A stretch of DNA of 64,000 nt, taken from the NCBI GenBank assembly GCA_013076295.1, contig RQOL01000618.1, positions 4,154,001 to 4,218,000 of the forward strand, written 5' to 3'. Source of the stretch: Sanderia malayensis. Its lineage: Eukaryota; Cnidaria; Scyphozoa; Semaeostomeae; Pelagiidae. The notes under the pieces are model-generated. The model was not told the DNA's origin. It saw nothing but the letters and a program-made list of their open reading frames with translations, and searched no databases. The position numbers and the translations under genes were made by a program. Shown one piece after another: positions 25,301 to 37,142 of the stretch (position 1 is its first letter; every line of letters begins with the position of its first letter).

Positions 25301-26901
25301 TACTAGTTGCTCTGTCGCAACAAGCAATGACGGTTGTGGTTCTCCTTGTTGATCTGTGTCAACAGGCAATGACGGTTGTGCCTCTACTAATTGCTCTGTG
25401 GCAACAGGCAATGACGGTTGTGGTTCTCCTTGTTGCTCTGTGTCAACAGGCAATGGCGGCTGTGCCTCTACTAGTTGCTCTGTCGCAACAGGCAATGACG
25501 GTTGTGGTTCTCCTTGTTGCTCTGTGTCAACAGGCAATGACGGCTGTGCCTCTACTAGTTGCTCTGTGGCAACAGGCAATGACGGTTGTGCTTCTCCTTG
25601 TTGCTCTGTGTCAACAGGCAATGACGGCTGTGCCTCTACTAGTTGCTCTGTGGCAACAGGCAATGACGGTTGTGCTTCTCCTTGTTGCTCTGTGTCAACA
25701 GGCAATGACGGTTGTGCCTCTACTAGTTGCTCTGTGGCAACAGGCAATGACGGTTGTGCTTCTCCTTGTTGCTCTGTGTCAAAAAGCAATGACGGTTGTG
25801 CCTCTACTAGTTGCTCTGTGGCAACAGGCAATGATGGTTGTGCTTCTTCTTGTTGCTCTGTGTCAACAAGCAATGACGGTTGTGCCACTCCTTGTTGCTC
25901 TGTGGCAACAGGCAATGACGGTTGTGCCTCTACTAGTTGCTCTGTGGCAACAGGCAATGACGGTTGTGCTTCTCCTTGTTGCTCCGTGGCAACAGGTAAT
26001 TGCTCTGCAGCATTAACCAAAGATGAATATTTATTTTGCATTCGCTCTCCTTGCCAGGCAACACTTCTTTGCTCCATTTCATGATTGATTCTGGCAGAGG
26101 CACAAAATATTGTATGGGCCATATTCATGATGCCATCCAGCTCTTGATCACTGCATGATCCAGGTAGAACTCCAAGTTTCTTTCCCACATTGCAGACGTT
26201 GTGACATGCACTTTCCAACATTTCAGCAATTAGCTTTTCATCTTGATCACATTTATCAAGGTACACCTCCATTTCATGTGTACTGTGCTGCAGTTCAGTC
26301 ATTTTTATTTCCTGTTCAGCTGCATAAATCTGCAATTGTTCATATTGCCAATTGTTGTATTTTATTGCATGTAGCAGGCTCTTGGAGCTCCTCGAATAAT
26401 TCCGAACTTTCCGAATAGACATTTTCTCAATTTTTGCGAGCCTCTCATTGTCTTTGGCAAGCTTTTGTATCAAACCACAGTAATTGAGATACCTATTAGC
26501 ATCTCTCTTGCCTGAAAAAAACAAATTCATTTCCGTTCAAATTTAACAATCTTCTTCCAGCATAACAAATGCGAATGGCAAACATTTAGTTAACGTTTTA
26601 TGGTTTATATGTTATTATATGTTATTCCTTTGAACTACTTTCACTTTTTTGCTCAAATACCCATCAAAGTAATACAGATATCGTTGCGTCTTAGATAAAT
26701 AGCACACACTTGAAACTTACTTTCTGCAAGTTGGATTTCAAGGTCTTTAATTCTTTCTTTGAATGCAGTCTGTGATTCCTCACTGCATATATGAGACACA
26801 TCAAATGTATCCATCTCCTTGCTATCAATTTCATTTATTATCGAAAGGGTATCTTCGACACTCTCCATATTAATCGATGAAGGTTCGCTGTTTGTACACA
26901 T
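22334..26901 (-). CDS. Coiled-coil protein with 85 tandem 14-residue repeats (copy A)
   Basis: Two exons, 26901-26721 and 26511-22334, join in phase 1 across a GTAAGT..CAG intron and give 1452 residues. The N-terminal 230 residues are charged and helical, likely coiled coil (AFKERIKDLEIQLAES; LAKDNERLAKIEKMSIRK). Residues about 233-1422 are exactly 85 units of 14 residues, consensus TEQQGEAQPSLPVA or TEQLVEAQPSLPVD. The two types mostly alternate, giving an 84-bp higher-order unit. The last 30 residues are basic with GFFRRLLCCKRQ, which resembles a palmitoylated membrane-binding tail (inference). I do not recognise the family and assign no function. The region is a 3.57 kb minisatellite, so copy number should vary. 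The long ORFs on the opposite strand are by-products of a repeat length divisible by three. Confidence 0.7.
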
Positions 26902-28199
26902 TCTAGCTCAAACTCGAATGCAAATAATCAACTTACTGAGTAAATCAACAATGGCACAGCCTTACAAAAACCAATGTTGCGTCATATTAATTACAATTTC
27001 AATGTGACGTCATAAAGCATTTCGGTTGCTGAGTTTGGATAAGACACAATACAATATATCCAAATTGCGCATATAACTATTATTGATACAATAAAATAAT
27101 TTATCGAATCAAAATTAGTTCCTTGAAAGATTGTTGCGACGTTTCGGGCTTGACTCTTGATAACTGGTTTGGATAAGGCCTTTGGTTCTGAGTATTTTCT
27201 CAAACTTTTAAGATGTTCTTAACATTATATAACTCCAATGCTTTTTGAGTATTAGCCAGGCATTTAAAGGAATCAAATATAGGAATAGCCCAGAAATGTG
27301 ATTATTTAGTGATATAGTGACCAATGGAGCCGGAGAACATTTTGCCGAATGGGGCTTTATGGTTTTGCGAGCACTCGTGCAAGCATGTATTCACAACTAC
27401 TTCTCCTCGTTCTATGGTTCATCAAAAGAATTCTTCCATTCCATTGAACATGTGTTTCAATCAACACTAATACGTTTTAGGATGTAGAAGTTTCCCAGGG
27501 CAGGAGTTGCAGAAAAAAGGAAAAAGAGGTCTTCCTTTGAACTAGCTCATTTTGTGTCCCCATATTGACAAGGTAACATATTTAGTCTCCATAGGGCTAT
27601 ATGCGATTCTGGTAGGATTGTCACACACAAAGCAACATACAGATTTTGACACATAAATTGTCTCAAAGTGTTCAATATCCTGTTTATGACCAAAGAGCGT
27701 TATAGAAAAGGAGAGGAAAAGTTCAGCCGCTGTGTTGAAGGAGATTCTACAAAGGAATAGTAGCAAATCTTTAACTTTCACATACCGCTGTACTCTACGA
27801 ATTATTTCCTACAAATTCCAAGTGCTTTCGGGGGCTCATTTGTTCTGGTGTTCAACTACGTCTCCATATTCTAAAATCAATAAACAAAAAACATTATTAT
27901 GCAGCCAGTGTCTCCGCCCTTGGCTCGCACGCTGAAATTCATGAAATAATTTGACAAAAGAAAGACAATTCTCTAAGCCAGTCAAGTACGCTAAAGAAAT
28001 TGAAACATTTTGGAAATTGATAGGACCAACCATTGGAAGGAAAATATCTCGTATCATTTAGAAATGCCATTTTATTTTCTAACCACATTGCCCTATAGGA
28101 TAGCAGTATTATAATATAGGAAGCAAGTGTGCTCCTCACTACAATTGCTCAAATTGTTAAATGAGCAGCAAAACAAACCTTCCTTGTTATCTTTTTATT
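26902..28199. other. Upstream region of the repeat gene, unit A
   Basis: This stretch is nearly identical to 34993-36290 in unit B. It contains short minus-strand ORFs (for example 27542-27781) that are kept in both copies, but the duplication is recent enough that this is no evidence of selection. No promoter element was recognised. Confidence 0.35.
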
Positions 28200-28539
28200 G
28201 AAATATTGTTTCCAGCTGACGCTTTACCTACCTATGCATCGTGAACACACGCTTTACCTATACCTATTTATTTCCACCCTCCTCCCTTTCGAGCTACCCA
28301 TGTTTTATACTGAAACAATTGAAGCTTATTAACATTTCCTTTGTCAGTTGGAGCCTAATCTATTGTTGCTCCTTTGTTGTTATCATACTAATGTTTATCT
28401 ATCAATACAATTTAGATTGCATTCAATTGTGCCATAGTTTGATTTCTCGTGATTTTCATAGTATTCTGGCTCCCTAACCCCAACGAAAGCGATGAGCATA
28501 AATGTCCGAGTAACGCGCTGAGTGGCGGGCTGAATTTGT
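28200..28539 (+). repeat. Truncated dispersed repeat at the unit A/B junction
   Basis: The sequence is related to about 14460-14860 in the arms of the large inverted repeat: shared words include TATACTGAAACAATT, AGCCTAATCTATTGTTGCTCC and GGCTCCCTAACCCCAA. It breaks off at AACGCGCTGAGTGGCGGGCTG, immediately where ELAV homology starts. The same junction is found before ELAV copy C at about 36290-36630, so the repeat marks the unit boundary and may have mediated unequal exchange. Confidence 0.65.
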
Positions 28540-28559
28540 GGGGTTTGATAAGAAGTCAA

Positions 28560-29111
28560 CCACAAAGTGCCACTAATACGATTCGTTTTAATAGTACTAT
28601 GTGCTACACTTTATTTATCATACATCACAACTCTAACCCCTCTGCTCGTTCCATCAGAATTGTAAAGAACTTTGTGAGTTATGATTTTTCCAAAGGTACT
28701 AAACAGAATGTTTAGCTTATCTTCACCTACAGTTGAAGGAAGACCAGCTATATATAAATTAGCATTTTTTATATCAGATGAAGAAGGCCTTGAATAACTC
28801 ACACGCATCGTTTTGTTTTCAATCTGGCATTTATCCAGCTTCAAAATAGCCTTCTGTGCATCTTCAGCGGTGGCGTATTCAAGAAAAGCGTATCCAAGAC
28901 TGATGCTCGAAGCATGGTCCCTGACAAGTTTGCAATTCTTTACCGGACCTATTGCACTGAACATGTTCCGTATTTCTTCTTGCGATAAACTCTGCGGAAT
29001 TTAATTGACAATTAAATTTGTCTTATTAGGACCTCCTCCAGTTGTTATTGGTTCTCCAAGGTGGCTTGAATTTGCAAAAGCATCCAAATTTTGTCCATAT
29101 AATCCTTCCAT
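28560..29111 (-). pseudogene. ELAV-like retrocopy fragment (copy B)
   Basis: The start ATG is at 29111. The same TAA as in copy A is present at 29001-29003. RRM1 and most of RRM2 remain readable to about 28611, then substitutions and a stop follow and homology fades near 28560 at the dispersed repeat. RRM3 is missing. The shared TAA shows that the nonsense change predates the duplication. Confidence 0.8.
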
Positions 29112-29137
29112 GATTAAAGTACTGTCAAAAGAAATGC

Positions 29138-30429
29138 CGGTGTAGTATGCGTTTGCGTACCTTGTGCGGAAGTGTCCCCTATGGTATAATTTTTATGCGT
29201 TCGTGTACCCGGCACTTTTGCACACGATTTGTGTTATGTTATGTTATGCGTTTGTGTACCTATCATCAAACAATACACGTTTTTTTATAAGAAACCTGGC
29301 TCAAGGCCTAGTAGTAAAAGTTTCTAAATTTTTAGCCACATTTTAGCTCTAAAAGTTTCTTAATTTAATGAAAAAAGTTGCAGTGAAAAGGAAGAAAAAA
29401 ATATGGATGTAGCAAAGTATTAGTATTATAACAAAGAAAAATCGTCAATACGAAAAGTCGTCATGTGGAGCCGACAATGTTATGCTTAGCACATAAAATA
29501 CACTTACAAATACACTTACAAATACAACTCTGTCTAATTCGAACTTATGTAATTCGAACTTTTACTAATTCGAACCAAATTCTGTGGTCCCTTGAAAAAT
29601 TCCTAACAAACCCTTATAAAAAACCTCTATAATTCGAACCTCTGTAATTCGAACTTTCTGTAATTCGACCATTTATTTTTGTCCCCTCAAAGAAAAAACC
29701 TCTGTAATTCGAACTTTGTGTTAATCTCAGTCAATTACCTGATGACAGAACTTCTTTTTTTGCTCTTGTCTCTGGCAAGCCCATTGAAGCTTGCGTCATT
29801 GGGCAAATTGACGCAAATTGACTTACTGGGACTTAGTACGGGATGCCAGACAATGATTTTTACGACCCAGTTTAAGCGTGGCACTTTCTAGAAGTTAGAT
29901 TCGATCAGCTAAACTTTATCAATGGCACTAATTGAAGTACCCAAACCTGTCAAGCTCATTGAAGATGCAGAGGAGGTAAAGGCCAATATAAACGAAATAA
30001 CAATTCCTTTCGATGCTGAACTGCCGGTTATTGTTACAAAAAATTGGAGCGTTTTATCTCATGTAAAAGGTTATCACGTGTACCAAAGTGTATGGAGACC
30101 TGTAATTAATGAATCTTTAGAAGCTAAAAGACAACCAGAGAACCCAACGGATAAATATGCCGTGGGTGTGCTCAAAAATCATAAATTTTGGGGCACTTAG
30201 ACAAAGGCAGTAATGGACGCATTGCAAAACAATTTTCCATGTTGTGACGTAATCTATATATTTTTGTTTTCTATTATAATAATTAATAAACTGTTTTCGT
30301 CTAGATCTGGGTTTCTTATAAACCGGTTTCTTATAAAAAAGGGTAGGGGGCACAAACGCATGATCTAATTTCTTGCGTTTCTGTACCCGGACACTTCCGA
30401 ATAAGGTTACCGAAACGCATATTACACCG
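29138..30429. mobile_element. Inverted-repeat element (copy B) with nested insertion
   Basis: The ends match those of the unit A element (CGGTGTAGTATGCG and its inverse). Between about 29505 and 30300 it holds DNA absent from unit A. The left part of this insert contains at least five copies of TGTAATTCGAAC-like words, as seen at the ends of many pogo/Tigger-like elements (family attribution is an inference). The right part is the HIRAN-like fragment. Confidence 0.6.
29922..30240 (+). pseudogene. HIRAN-like domain fragment, frameshifted
   Basis: ATG at 29922 opens a 92-codon frame containing SHVKGYHVYQSVWRP and RQPENPTDKYAVGV, the hallmark of a HIRAN-like domain that is expanded in cnidarian and sponge gene sets. 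The expected continuation (ILGHLDKGSNGRIAK) is present in the next frame from about 30185, so a single-base shift breaks the gene. HIRAN domains bind DNA ends. In this setting the gene probably travelled with, or was captured by, a transposon. Confidence 0.55.
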
Positions 30430-31181
30430 AAAAAAGCAAGCAACTCAACCCAAAACACGACACGCCAGCGCCACCACAGTGGTCAATGAATTGCTGATGA
30501 GGCTTGGTATGTTTCAAAATACTCGTGCGCATACAGGCTCAACCTTTTTCAGAACGAATAGTGCTGCCCTCACTGCACTCGCTCAAGATAGCTTAAAGTT
30601 GTATCAGGTGACTCAAAGTAACCCAGAAAGTAATACAACAAGTATGTCAAAAACAACCTCAGAGAAGTTAAGTAAATAATAAAAGGCACTCTTTTTTTGA
30701 TAAGAAACCATACAAAATCGTCGTACCAGAGTTTCTTAGCTTATAATTATTCACATTTTTTTTAAATTACTTCTAAAAAACGATTTGACCTTTGGAGTAA
30801 ACAAAACCAAAATTCTTCGTAACTCGCTAGCCTCCTTTTCATCTGGTGCAATTGTCGAGATATATTGTCGCAATAATGAAATGTGTTTCTTTGTCAATGG
30901 TTGTGTGTGGATATTAGAGGGTATACTCTACACAGCAATGCTTATCCTCATCCAGTGGCGCAATGGAAACTAAAGAAAATACTCAAACAGGTCAAACAAA
31001 GAACAACATAAATTATAACCGATGATTTACAGATCAAGGTTACATCCAAGTAACGAAATGTACTTTCATGTTAATAATATGTGATACCAGCAACATGCTG
31101 ATACAAATCAAATACAGAACAAATCAAATTAAATGCAAATCAAATACAGGTTCCATGCAAGTCGATCTATTTAAGTCAAGT

Positions 31182-34100
31182 TCAGGCCTCATCAGAGTTA
31201 TCCTGCCGTTTGCAACAGAGCAAACGCCTGAAGAATCCAAATCTTTTCTTTCTAGGCTTCTCAGCTTCTGCTTGCAATGACGATTCTGCCTCTCCTTGTT
31301 GCTCCGTGGCAACAGGCAATGACGGTTGTGCTTCTCCGTGTTGCTCTGTGTCAACCAACAATGACGGTTGTGCCTCTACTAGTTGCTCTGTGGCAACAGA
31401 CAATGACGGTAGTGCTTCTCCTTGTTGCTCTGTGTCAACAGGCAATGACGGTTGTGCTTCTCCTTGTTGCTCTGTGTCAACAGGCAATGACGGTTGTACC
31501 TCTACTAGTTGCTCTGTGGCAACAGGCAATGACAGCTGTGCTTCTCCTTGTTGCTCTGTGTTAACAGGCAATGACGGTTGTGCCTCTACTAGTTGCTCTG
31601 TGGCAACAGGCAATGACAGTTGTGCTTCTCCTTGTTGCTCTGTGGCAACAGGCAATGATGGTTGTGCTTCTCCTTGTTGCTCTGTGTCAACAGGCAATGA
31701 CGGTTGTGCTTCTACTAGTTGCTCTGTGGCAACAACCAATGACGGTTGTGCTTCTCCTTGTTGCTCTGTGTCAACAAGCAATGACGGTTGTGCTTCTCCT
31801 TGTTGCTCTGTGTCAACAGGCAATGACGGTTGTGCCTCTACTAGTTGCTCTGTAGCAACAAGCAATGACGGTTGTGCCTCTACTAGTTGCTCTGTGGCAA
31901 CAGGCAATGACGGTTGTGCTTCTCCTTGTTGCTCTGTGTTAACAAGCAAAGACGGTTGTGCCTCTACTAGTTGCTCTGTAGCAACAGGCAATGACGGTTG
32001 TGCCTCTACTACTTGCTCTGTGTCAACAGGCAACGACGGTTGTGCCTCTATTAGTTGCTCTGTGGCAGCAGTCAATGACGGTTGTGCTTCTCCTTGTTGC
32101 TCTGTGTCAACAGCCAATGACGGTTGTGCCTCTACTAATTGCTCTGTGTCAACAGGCAATGACGGTTGTGCTTCTCCTTGTTGCTCTGTGTCAACAAGCA
32201 ATGGCGGTTGTGCATCTACTAGTTGCTCTGTGTCAACAGGCAATGACGGTTGTGCTTCTCCTTGTTGCTCTGTGTCAACAGGCAATGACGGTTGTACCTC
32301 TACTAGTTGCTCTGTGGCAACAGGCAATGACAGCTGTGCTTCTCCTTGTTGCTCTGTGTTGACAGGCAATGACGGTTGTGCCTCTACTAGTTGCTCTGTG
32401 GCAACAGGCAATGACAGTTGTGCTTCTCCTTGTTGCTCTGTGGCAACAGGCAATGATGGTTGTGCTTCTCCTTGTTGCTCTGTGTCAACAGGCAATGACG
32501 GTTGTGCTTCTACTAGTTGCTCTGTGGCAACAACCAATGACGGTTGTGCTTCTCCTTGTTGCTCTGTGTCAACAAGCAATGACGGTTGTGCTTCTCCTTG
32601 TTGCTCTGTGTCAACAGGCAATGACGGTTGTGCCTCTACTAGTTGCTCTGTAGCAACAGGCAATGACGGTTGTGCCTCTACTAGTTGCTCTGTGGCAACA
32701 GGCAATGACGGTTGTGCTTCTCCTTGTTGCTCTGTGTTAACAAGCAAAGACGGTTGTGCCTCTACTAGTTGCTCTGTAGCAACAGGCAATGACGGTTGTG
32801 CCTCTACTACTTGCTCTGTGTCAACAGGCAACGACGGTTGTGCCTCTATTAGTTGCTCTGTGGCAGCAGTCAATGACGGTTGTGCTTCCCCTTGTTGCTC
32901 TGTGTCAACAGCCAATGACGGTTGTGCCTCTACTAATTGCTCTGTGTCAACAGGCAATGACGGTTGTGCTTCTCCTTGTTGCTCTGTGTCAACAAGCAAT
33001 GGCGGTTGTGCATCTACTAGTTGCTCTGTGTCAACAGGCAACGACGGTTGTGCCTCTACTAGTTGCTCTGTGTCAACAGGCAATGACGGTTGTGCCTCTA
33101 CTAGTTGCTCTGTGGCAACAGGCAATGACGGTTGTGCTTCTCCTTGTTGCTCTGTGTCAACAGGCAATGACGGTTGTGCTTCTCCTTGTTGCTCTGTGTC
33201 AACAAGCAATGACGGTTGTGCATCTACTAGTTGCTCTGTGTCAACAGGCAATGACGGTTGTGCCTCTACTAATTGCTCTGTGGCAACAGGCAATGATGGT
33301 TGTGCTTCTCCTTGTTGCTCTGTGTCAACAGGCAATGACGGTTGTGCCTCTTCTAGTTGCTCTGCGGCAACAGGCAATGACGGTTGTGCTTCTTCTTGTT
33401 GCTCTGTGTCAACAAGCAATGACGGTTGTACCTCTACTACTTGCTCTGCGTCAAAAAGCAATGACAGTTGTGCCTCTCCTTGTTGCTCTGTGGCAACAAG
33501 CAATGACGCTGCTGCCTCTACTAGTTGCTCTGTGTCAACAAGCAATGGCGGTTGTGCATCTACTAGTTGCTCTGTGTCAACAGGCAACGACGGTTGTGCC
33601 TCTACTAGTTGCTCTGTGTCAACAGGCAATGACGGTTGTGCCTCTACTAGTTGCTCTGTGGCAACAGGCAATGACGGTTGTGCTTCTCCTTGTTGCTCTG
33701 TGTCAACAGGCAATGACGGTTGTGCTTCTCCTTGTTGCTCTGTGTCAACAAGCAATGACGGTTGTGCCTCTTCTTGTTGCTCTGCGGCAACAGGCAATGA
33801 CGGTTGTGCTTCTTCTTGTTGCTCTGTGTCAACAAGCAATGACGGTTGTACCTCTACTACTTGCTCTGCGTCAAAAAGCAATGACAGTTGTGCCTCTCCT
33901 TGTTGCTCTGTGGCAACAAGCAATGACGCTGCTGCCTCTACTAGTTGCTCTGCGTCAAAAAGCAATGACGGTTGTGCTTCTCCTTGTTGCTCTGTGTCAA
34001 CAGGCAATGACGGTTGTGCCTCTACTAGTTGCTCTGTGGCAACAGGCAATGATGATTCTGCCTTTCCTTGTTGCTCCGTGGCAACACGCAATTGCTCTGC

Positions 34101-34992
34101 AGCATTAACCAAAGATGAATATTTATTTTGCATTTGCTCTCCTTGCCAGGCAACACCTCTTTGCTCCATTTCATGATTGATTCTGGCAGAGGCACAAAAT
34201 ATTGTATGGGCCATATTCATGATGCCATCCAGCTCTTGATCACTGCATGATCCAGGTAGAACTCCAAGTTTCTTTCCCACATTGCAGACGTTGTGACATG
34301 CACTTTCCAACATTTCAGCAATTAGCTTCTCATCTTGATCACATTTATCAAGGTACACCTCCATTTCATATGTACTGTGCTGCAGTTCAGTCATTTTTAT
34401 TTCCTGTTCAGCTGCATAAATCTGCAATTGTTCATATTGCCAATTGTTGTATTTTATTGCATGTAGCAGGCTCTTGCAGCTCCTCGAATAATTCCGAACT
34501 TTCCGAATAGACATTTTCTCAATTTTTGCGAGCCTCTCATTGTCTTTGGCAAGCTTTTGTATCAAACCACAGTAATTGAGATACCTATTAGCATCTCTCT
34601 TGCCTGAAAAAACAAATTCATTTCCGTTCAATTGTAACAATCTTCCTCCAGCATAACAAATCCGAATGGCAAACATTTAGTTAATGTCTTATGGTTTATA
34701 TGTTATTATATGTTATTCCTTTGAACTACTTTCACTTTTTTGCTCAAATACCCATCAAAGTAATACAGATATCGTTGCGTCTTAGATAAATAACACACAC
34801 TTGAAACTTACTTTCTGCAAGTTGGATTTCAAGGTCTTTAATTCTTTCTTTGAATGCAGTCTGTGATTCCTCACTGCATATATGAGACACATCAAATGTA
34901 TCCATCTCGTTGCTATCAATTTCATTTATTATCGAAAGGGTATCTTCGACACTCTCCATATTAATCGATGAAAGTTCGCTGTTTGTACACAT
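31182..34992 (-). CDS. Coiled-coil protein with 67 tandem 14-residue repeats (copy B)
   Basis: Exons 34992-34812 and 34603-31182 join as in copy A and give 1200 residues. The N-terminal coiled coil and the basic CC-containing tail (RFGFFRRLLCCKRQ) match copy A almost exactly. The array is shorter by exactly 18 units and is internally rearranged: a block of about 19 units (plus-strand 31440-32230) recurs nearly unchanged at about 32230-33030. Some units are more diverged (AEQLVEAAASLLVA). Both copies keep an intact frame through thousands of repeat bases. This suggests either recent duplication or selection; the sequence alone does not decide. Confidence 0.7.
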
Positions 34993-36289
34993 TCTAGCTC
35001 AAACTCGAATGCAAATAATCAACTTACTGAGTAAATCAACAATGGCACAGCCTTACAAAAACCAATGTTGCGTCATACTAATTACAATTTCAATGTGACG
35101 TCATAAAGCATTTCGGTTGCTGAGTTTGGATAAGACACAATACAATATATCCAATTTGCGCATATAACTATTATTGATACAATAAAATAATTTATCGAAT
35201 CAAAATTAGTTCCTTGAAAGATTGTTGCGACGTTTCGGGCTTGACTCTTGATAACTGGTTTGGATAAGGCCTTTGGTTCTGAGTATTTTCTCAAACTTTT
35301 AAGATGTTCTTAACATTATATAACTCCAATGCTTTTTGAGTATTAGCCAGGCATTTAAAGGAATCAAATATAGCAATAGCCCAGAAATGTGATTATTTAG
35401 TGATATAGTGACCAATGGAGCCGGAGAACATTTTGCCGAATGGGGCTTTATGGTTTTGCGAGCACCCGTGCAAGCATGTATTCACAACTACTTCTCCTCG
35501 TTCTATGGTTCATCAAAAGAATTCTTCCATTCCATTGAACATGTGTTTCAATCAACACTAATACGTTTTAGGATGTAGAAGTTTCCCAGGGCAGGAGTTG
35601 CAGAAAAAAGGAAAAAGAGGTCTTCCTTTGAACTAGCTCATTTTGTGTCCCCATATTGACAAGGTAACATATTTAGTCTCCATAGGGCTATATGCGATTC
35701 TGGTAGGATTGTCACACACAAAGCAACATACAGATTTTGACACATAAATTGTCTCAAAGTGTTCAATATCCTGTTTATGACCAAAGAGCGTTATAGAAAA
35801 GGAGAGGAAAAGTTCAGCCGCTGTGTTGAAGGAGATTCTACAAAGGAGTAGTAGCAAATCTTTAATTTTCACATACCGCTGTACTCTACGAATTATTTCC
35901 TACAAATTCCAAGTGCTTTCGGGGGCTCATTTGTTCTGGTGTTCAACTACGTCTCCATATTCTAAAATCAATAAACAAAAAACATTATTATGCAGCCAGT
36001 GTCTCCGCCATTGGCTCGCACGCTGAAATTCATGAAATAATTTGACAAAAGAAAGACAATTCTCTAAGCCAGTCAAGTACGCTAAAGAAATTGAAACATT
36101 TTGGAAATTGATAGGACCAACCATTGGAAGGAAAATATCTCGTATCATTTAGAAATGCCATTTTATTTTCTAACCAGATTGCCCTGTAAGATAGCAGTAT
36201 TATAATATAGGAAGCAAGTGTGCTCTTCACTACAATTGCTCAAATTGTTAAATGAGCAGCAAAACAAACCTTCCTTGTTATCTTTTTAT
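34993..36289. other. Upstream region of the repeat gene, unit B
   Basis: A near-identical copy of 26902-28199 with a handful of substitutions. No independent feature was seen. Confidence 0.35.
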
Positions 36290-36630
36290 TGAAATATTGT
36301 TTCCAGCTGACGCTTTACCTACCTATACATCGTGAACACACGCTTTACCTATACCTATTTATTTCCACCCTCCTCCCTTTCGAGCTACCCATGTTTTATA
36401 CTGAAACAATTGAAGCTTATTAACATTTCCTTTGTCAGTTAGAGCCTAATCTATTGTTGCTCCTTTGTTGTTATCATACTAATGTTTATCTATCAATACA
36501 ATTTAGATTGCATTCAATTGTGCCATAGTTTGATTTCTCGTGATTTTCATAGTATTCTGGCTCCCTAACCCCAACAAAAGCGATGAGTATAAATGTCCGA
36601 GTAACGCGCTGAGTGGCGGGCTGAATTTGT
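36290..36630 (+). repeat. Truncated dispersed repeat at the unit B/C junction
   Basis: This is a copy of the 28200-28539 repeat at a spacing of 8091 bp, with the same breakpoint into ELAV homology. Confidence 0.65.
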
Positions 36631-36944
36631 GGGGTTTGATAAGAAGTGAACCACAAAGTGCCACTAATACGATTCGTTTTAATGGTACTATGTGCTACAC
36701 TTTATTTATCATACATCACAACTCTAACCCGTCTGCTCGTTCCATCAGAATTGTAAAGAACTTTGTGAGTTATGATTTGTCCAAAGGTACTAAACAGAAT
36801 GCTCAGCTTATCTTCATCTACAGTTGAAGGAAGACCGGCTATATATAAATTAGCATTTTTTATATCAGATGAAGAAGGCCTTGAATAACTCACACGCATC
36901 GTCTTGTTTTCGATATGGCATTTATCCAGCTTCAAAATAGCCTC
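36631..36944 (-). pseudogene. ELAV-like retrocopy fragment (copy C)
   Basis: This fragment spans the end of RRM1 to the middle of RRM2 (LYIAGL present). Homology to copies A and B stops abruptly at 36944 within RRM1, and unrelated DNA follows. It is the broken end of the tandem array. Confidence 0.8.
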
Positions 36945-37142
36945 TTGTACATCGGAAATCATTTCAGGAAAATTCACCAAAAGGGGCGCTATTGTATCTC
37001 CAGTGACTTCCAAGGAAGTCTGAGGAAATTTGGAGACCATTCAGCCTCGTTTGAGGAAAACATTGTTTTCACTTGTGTTGTGGAAACACCGCCATTCTAA
37101 TGAATTCCACTTGTGACGATTACGATCAAATGAAGTGGTGAG
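36945..37142. other. Gap between array and composite element
   Basis: A short stretch without recognised features; its last six bases are GGTGAG, the left target-site copy of the next element. Before that insertion it lay directly upstream of TMEM38 and may hold part of its promoter. Confidence 0.4.

Larger units (their letters stand above)
20440..28539. repeat. Tandem segmental duplication, unit A
   Basis: Unit A carries the ELAV retrocopy 5' half, the inverted-repeat element, the 14-residue-repeat gene, about 1.3 kb of unassigned DNA and a truncated dispersed repeat at about 28200-28530. The same order recurs in unit B at a spacing of 8110 bp (ELAV part) to 8091 bp (downstream part). Sequence identity by eye is high in coding and non-coding parts alike. 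Confidence 0.85.
28540..36630. repeat. Tandem segmental duplication, unit B
   Basis: This is the second copy of the array unit. Differences from unit A are an extra approximately 0.8 kb insertion (about 29505-30300) inside the inverted-repeat element, exactly 756 bp less in the minisatellite (18 units of 42 bp), and a 3'-truncated ELAV copy. Confidence 0.85.

Noticed and set aside
22420..26040. CRISPR-like array
   Set aside because: The 42-bp units are contiguous with no spacers and encode protein; the locus is eukaryotic.
22458..26084. Very long plus-strand ORFs (964, 1041 and 242 codons) rich in Ser/Cys or Leu/Val opposite the repeat gene
   Set aside because: The 42-bp repeat has no stop in several frames, so all of these frames stay open. 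The minus-strand frame alone has a spliced first exon, a non-repeat head and a non-repeat tail.
31210..34176. Matching plus-strand ORFs (988 and 439 codons) in unit B
   Set aside because: Same reason as in unit A: antisense to the repeat gene, with no independent head, tail or splice structure.
27542..35872. 79-codon minus-strand ORF kept in units A and B
   Set aside because: The units are nearly identical throughout, so retention is not evidence of coding. The proposed start is not an ATG.
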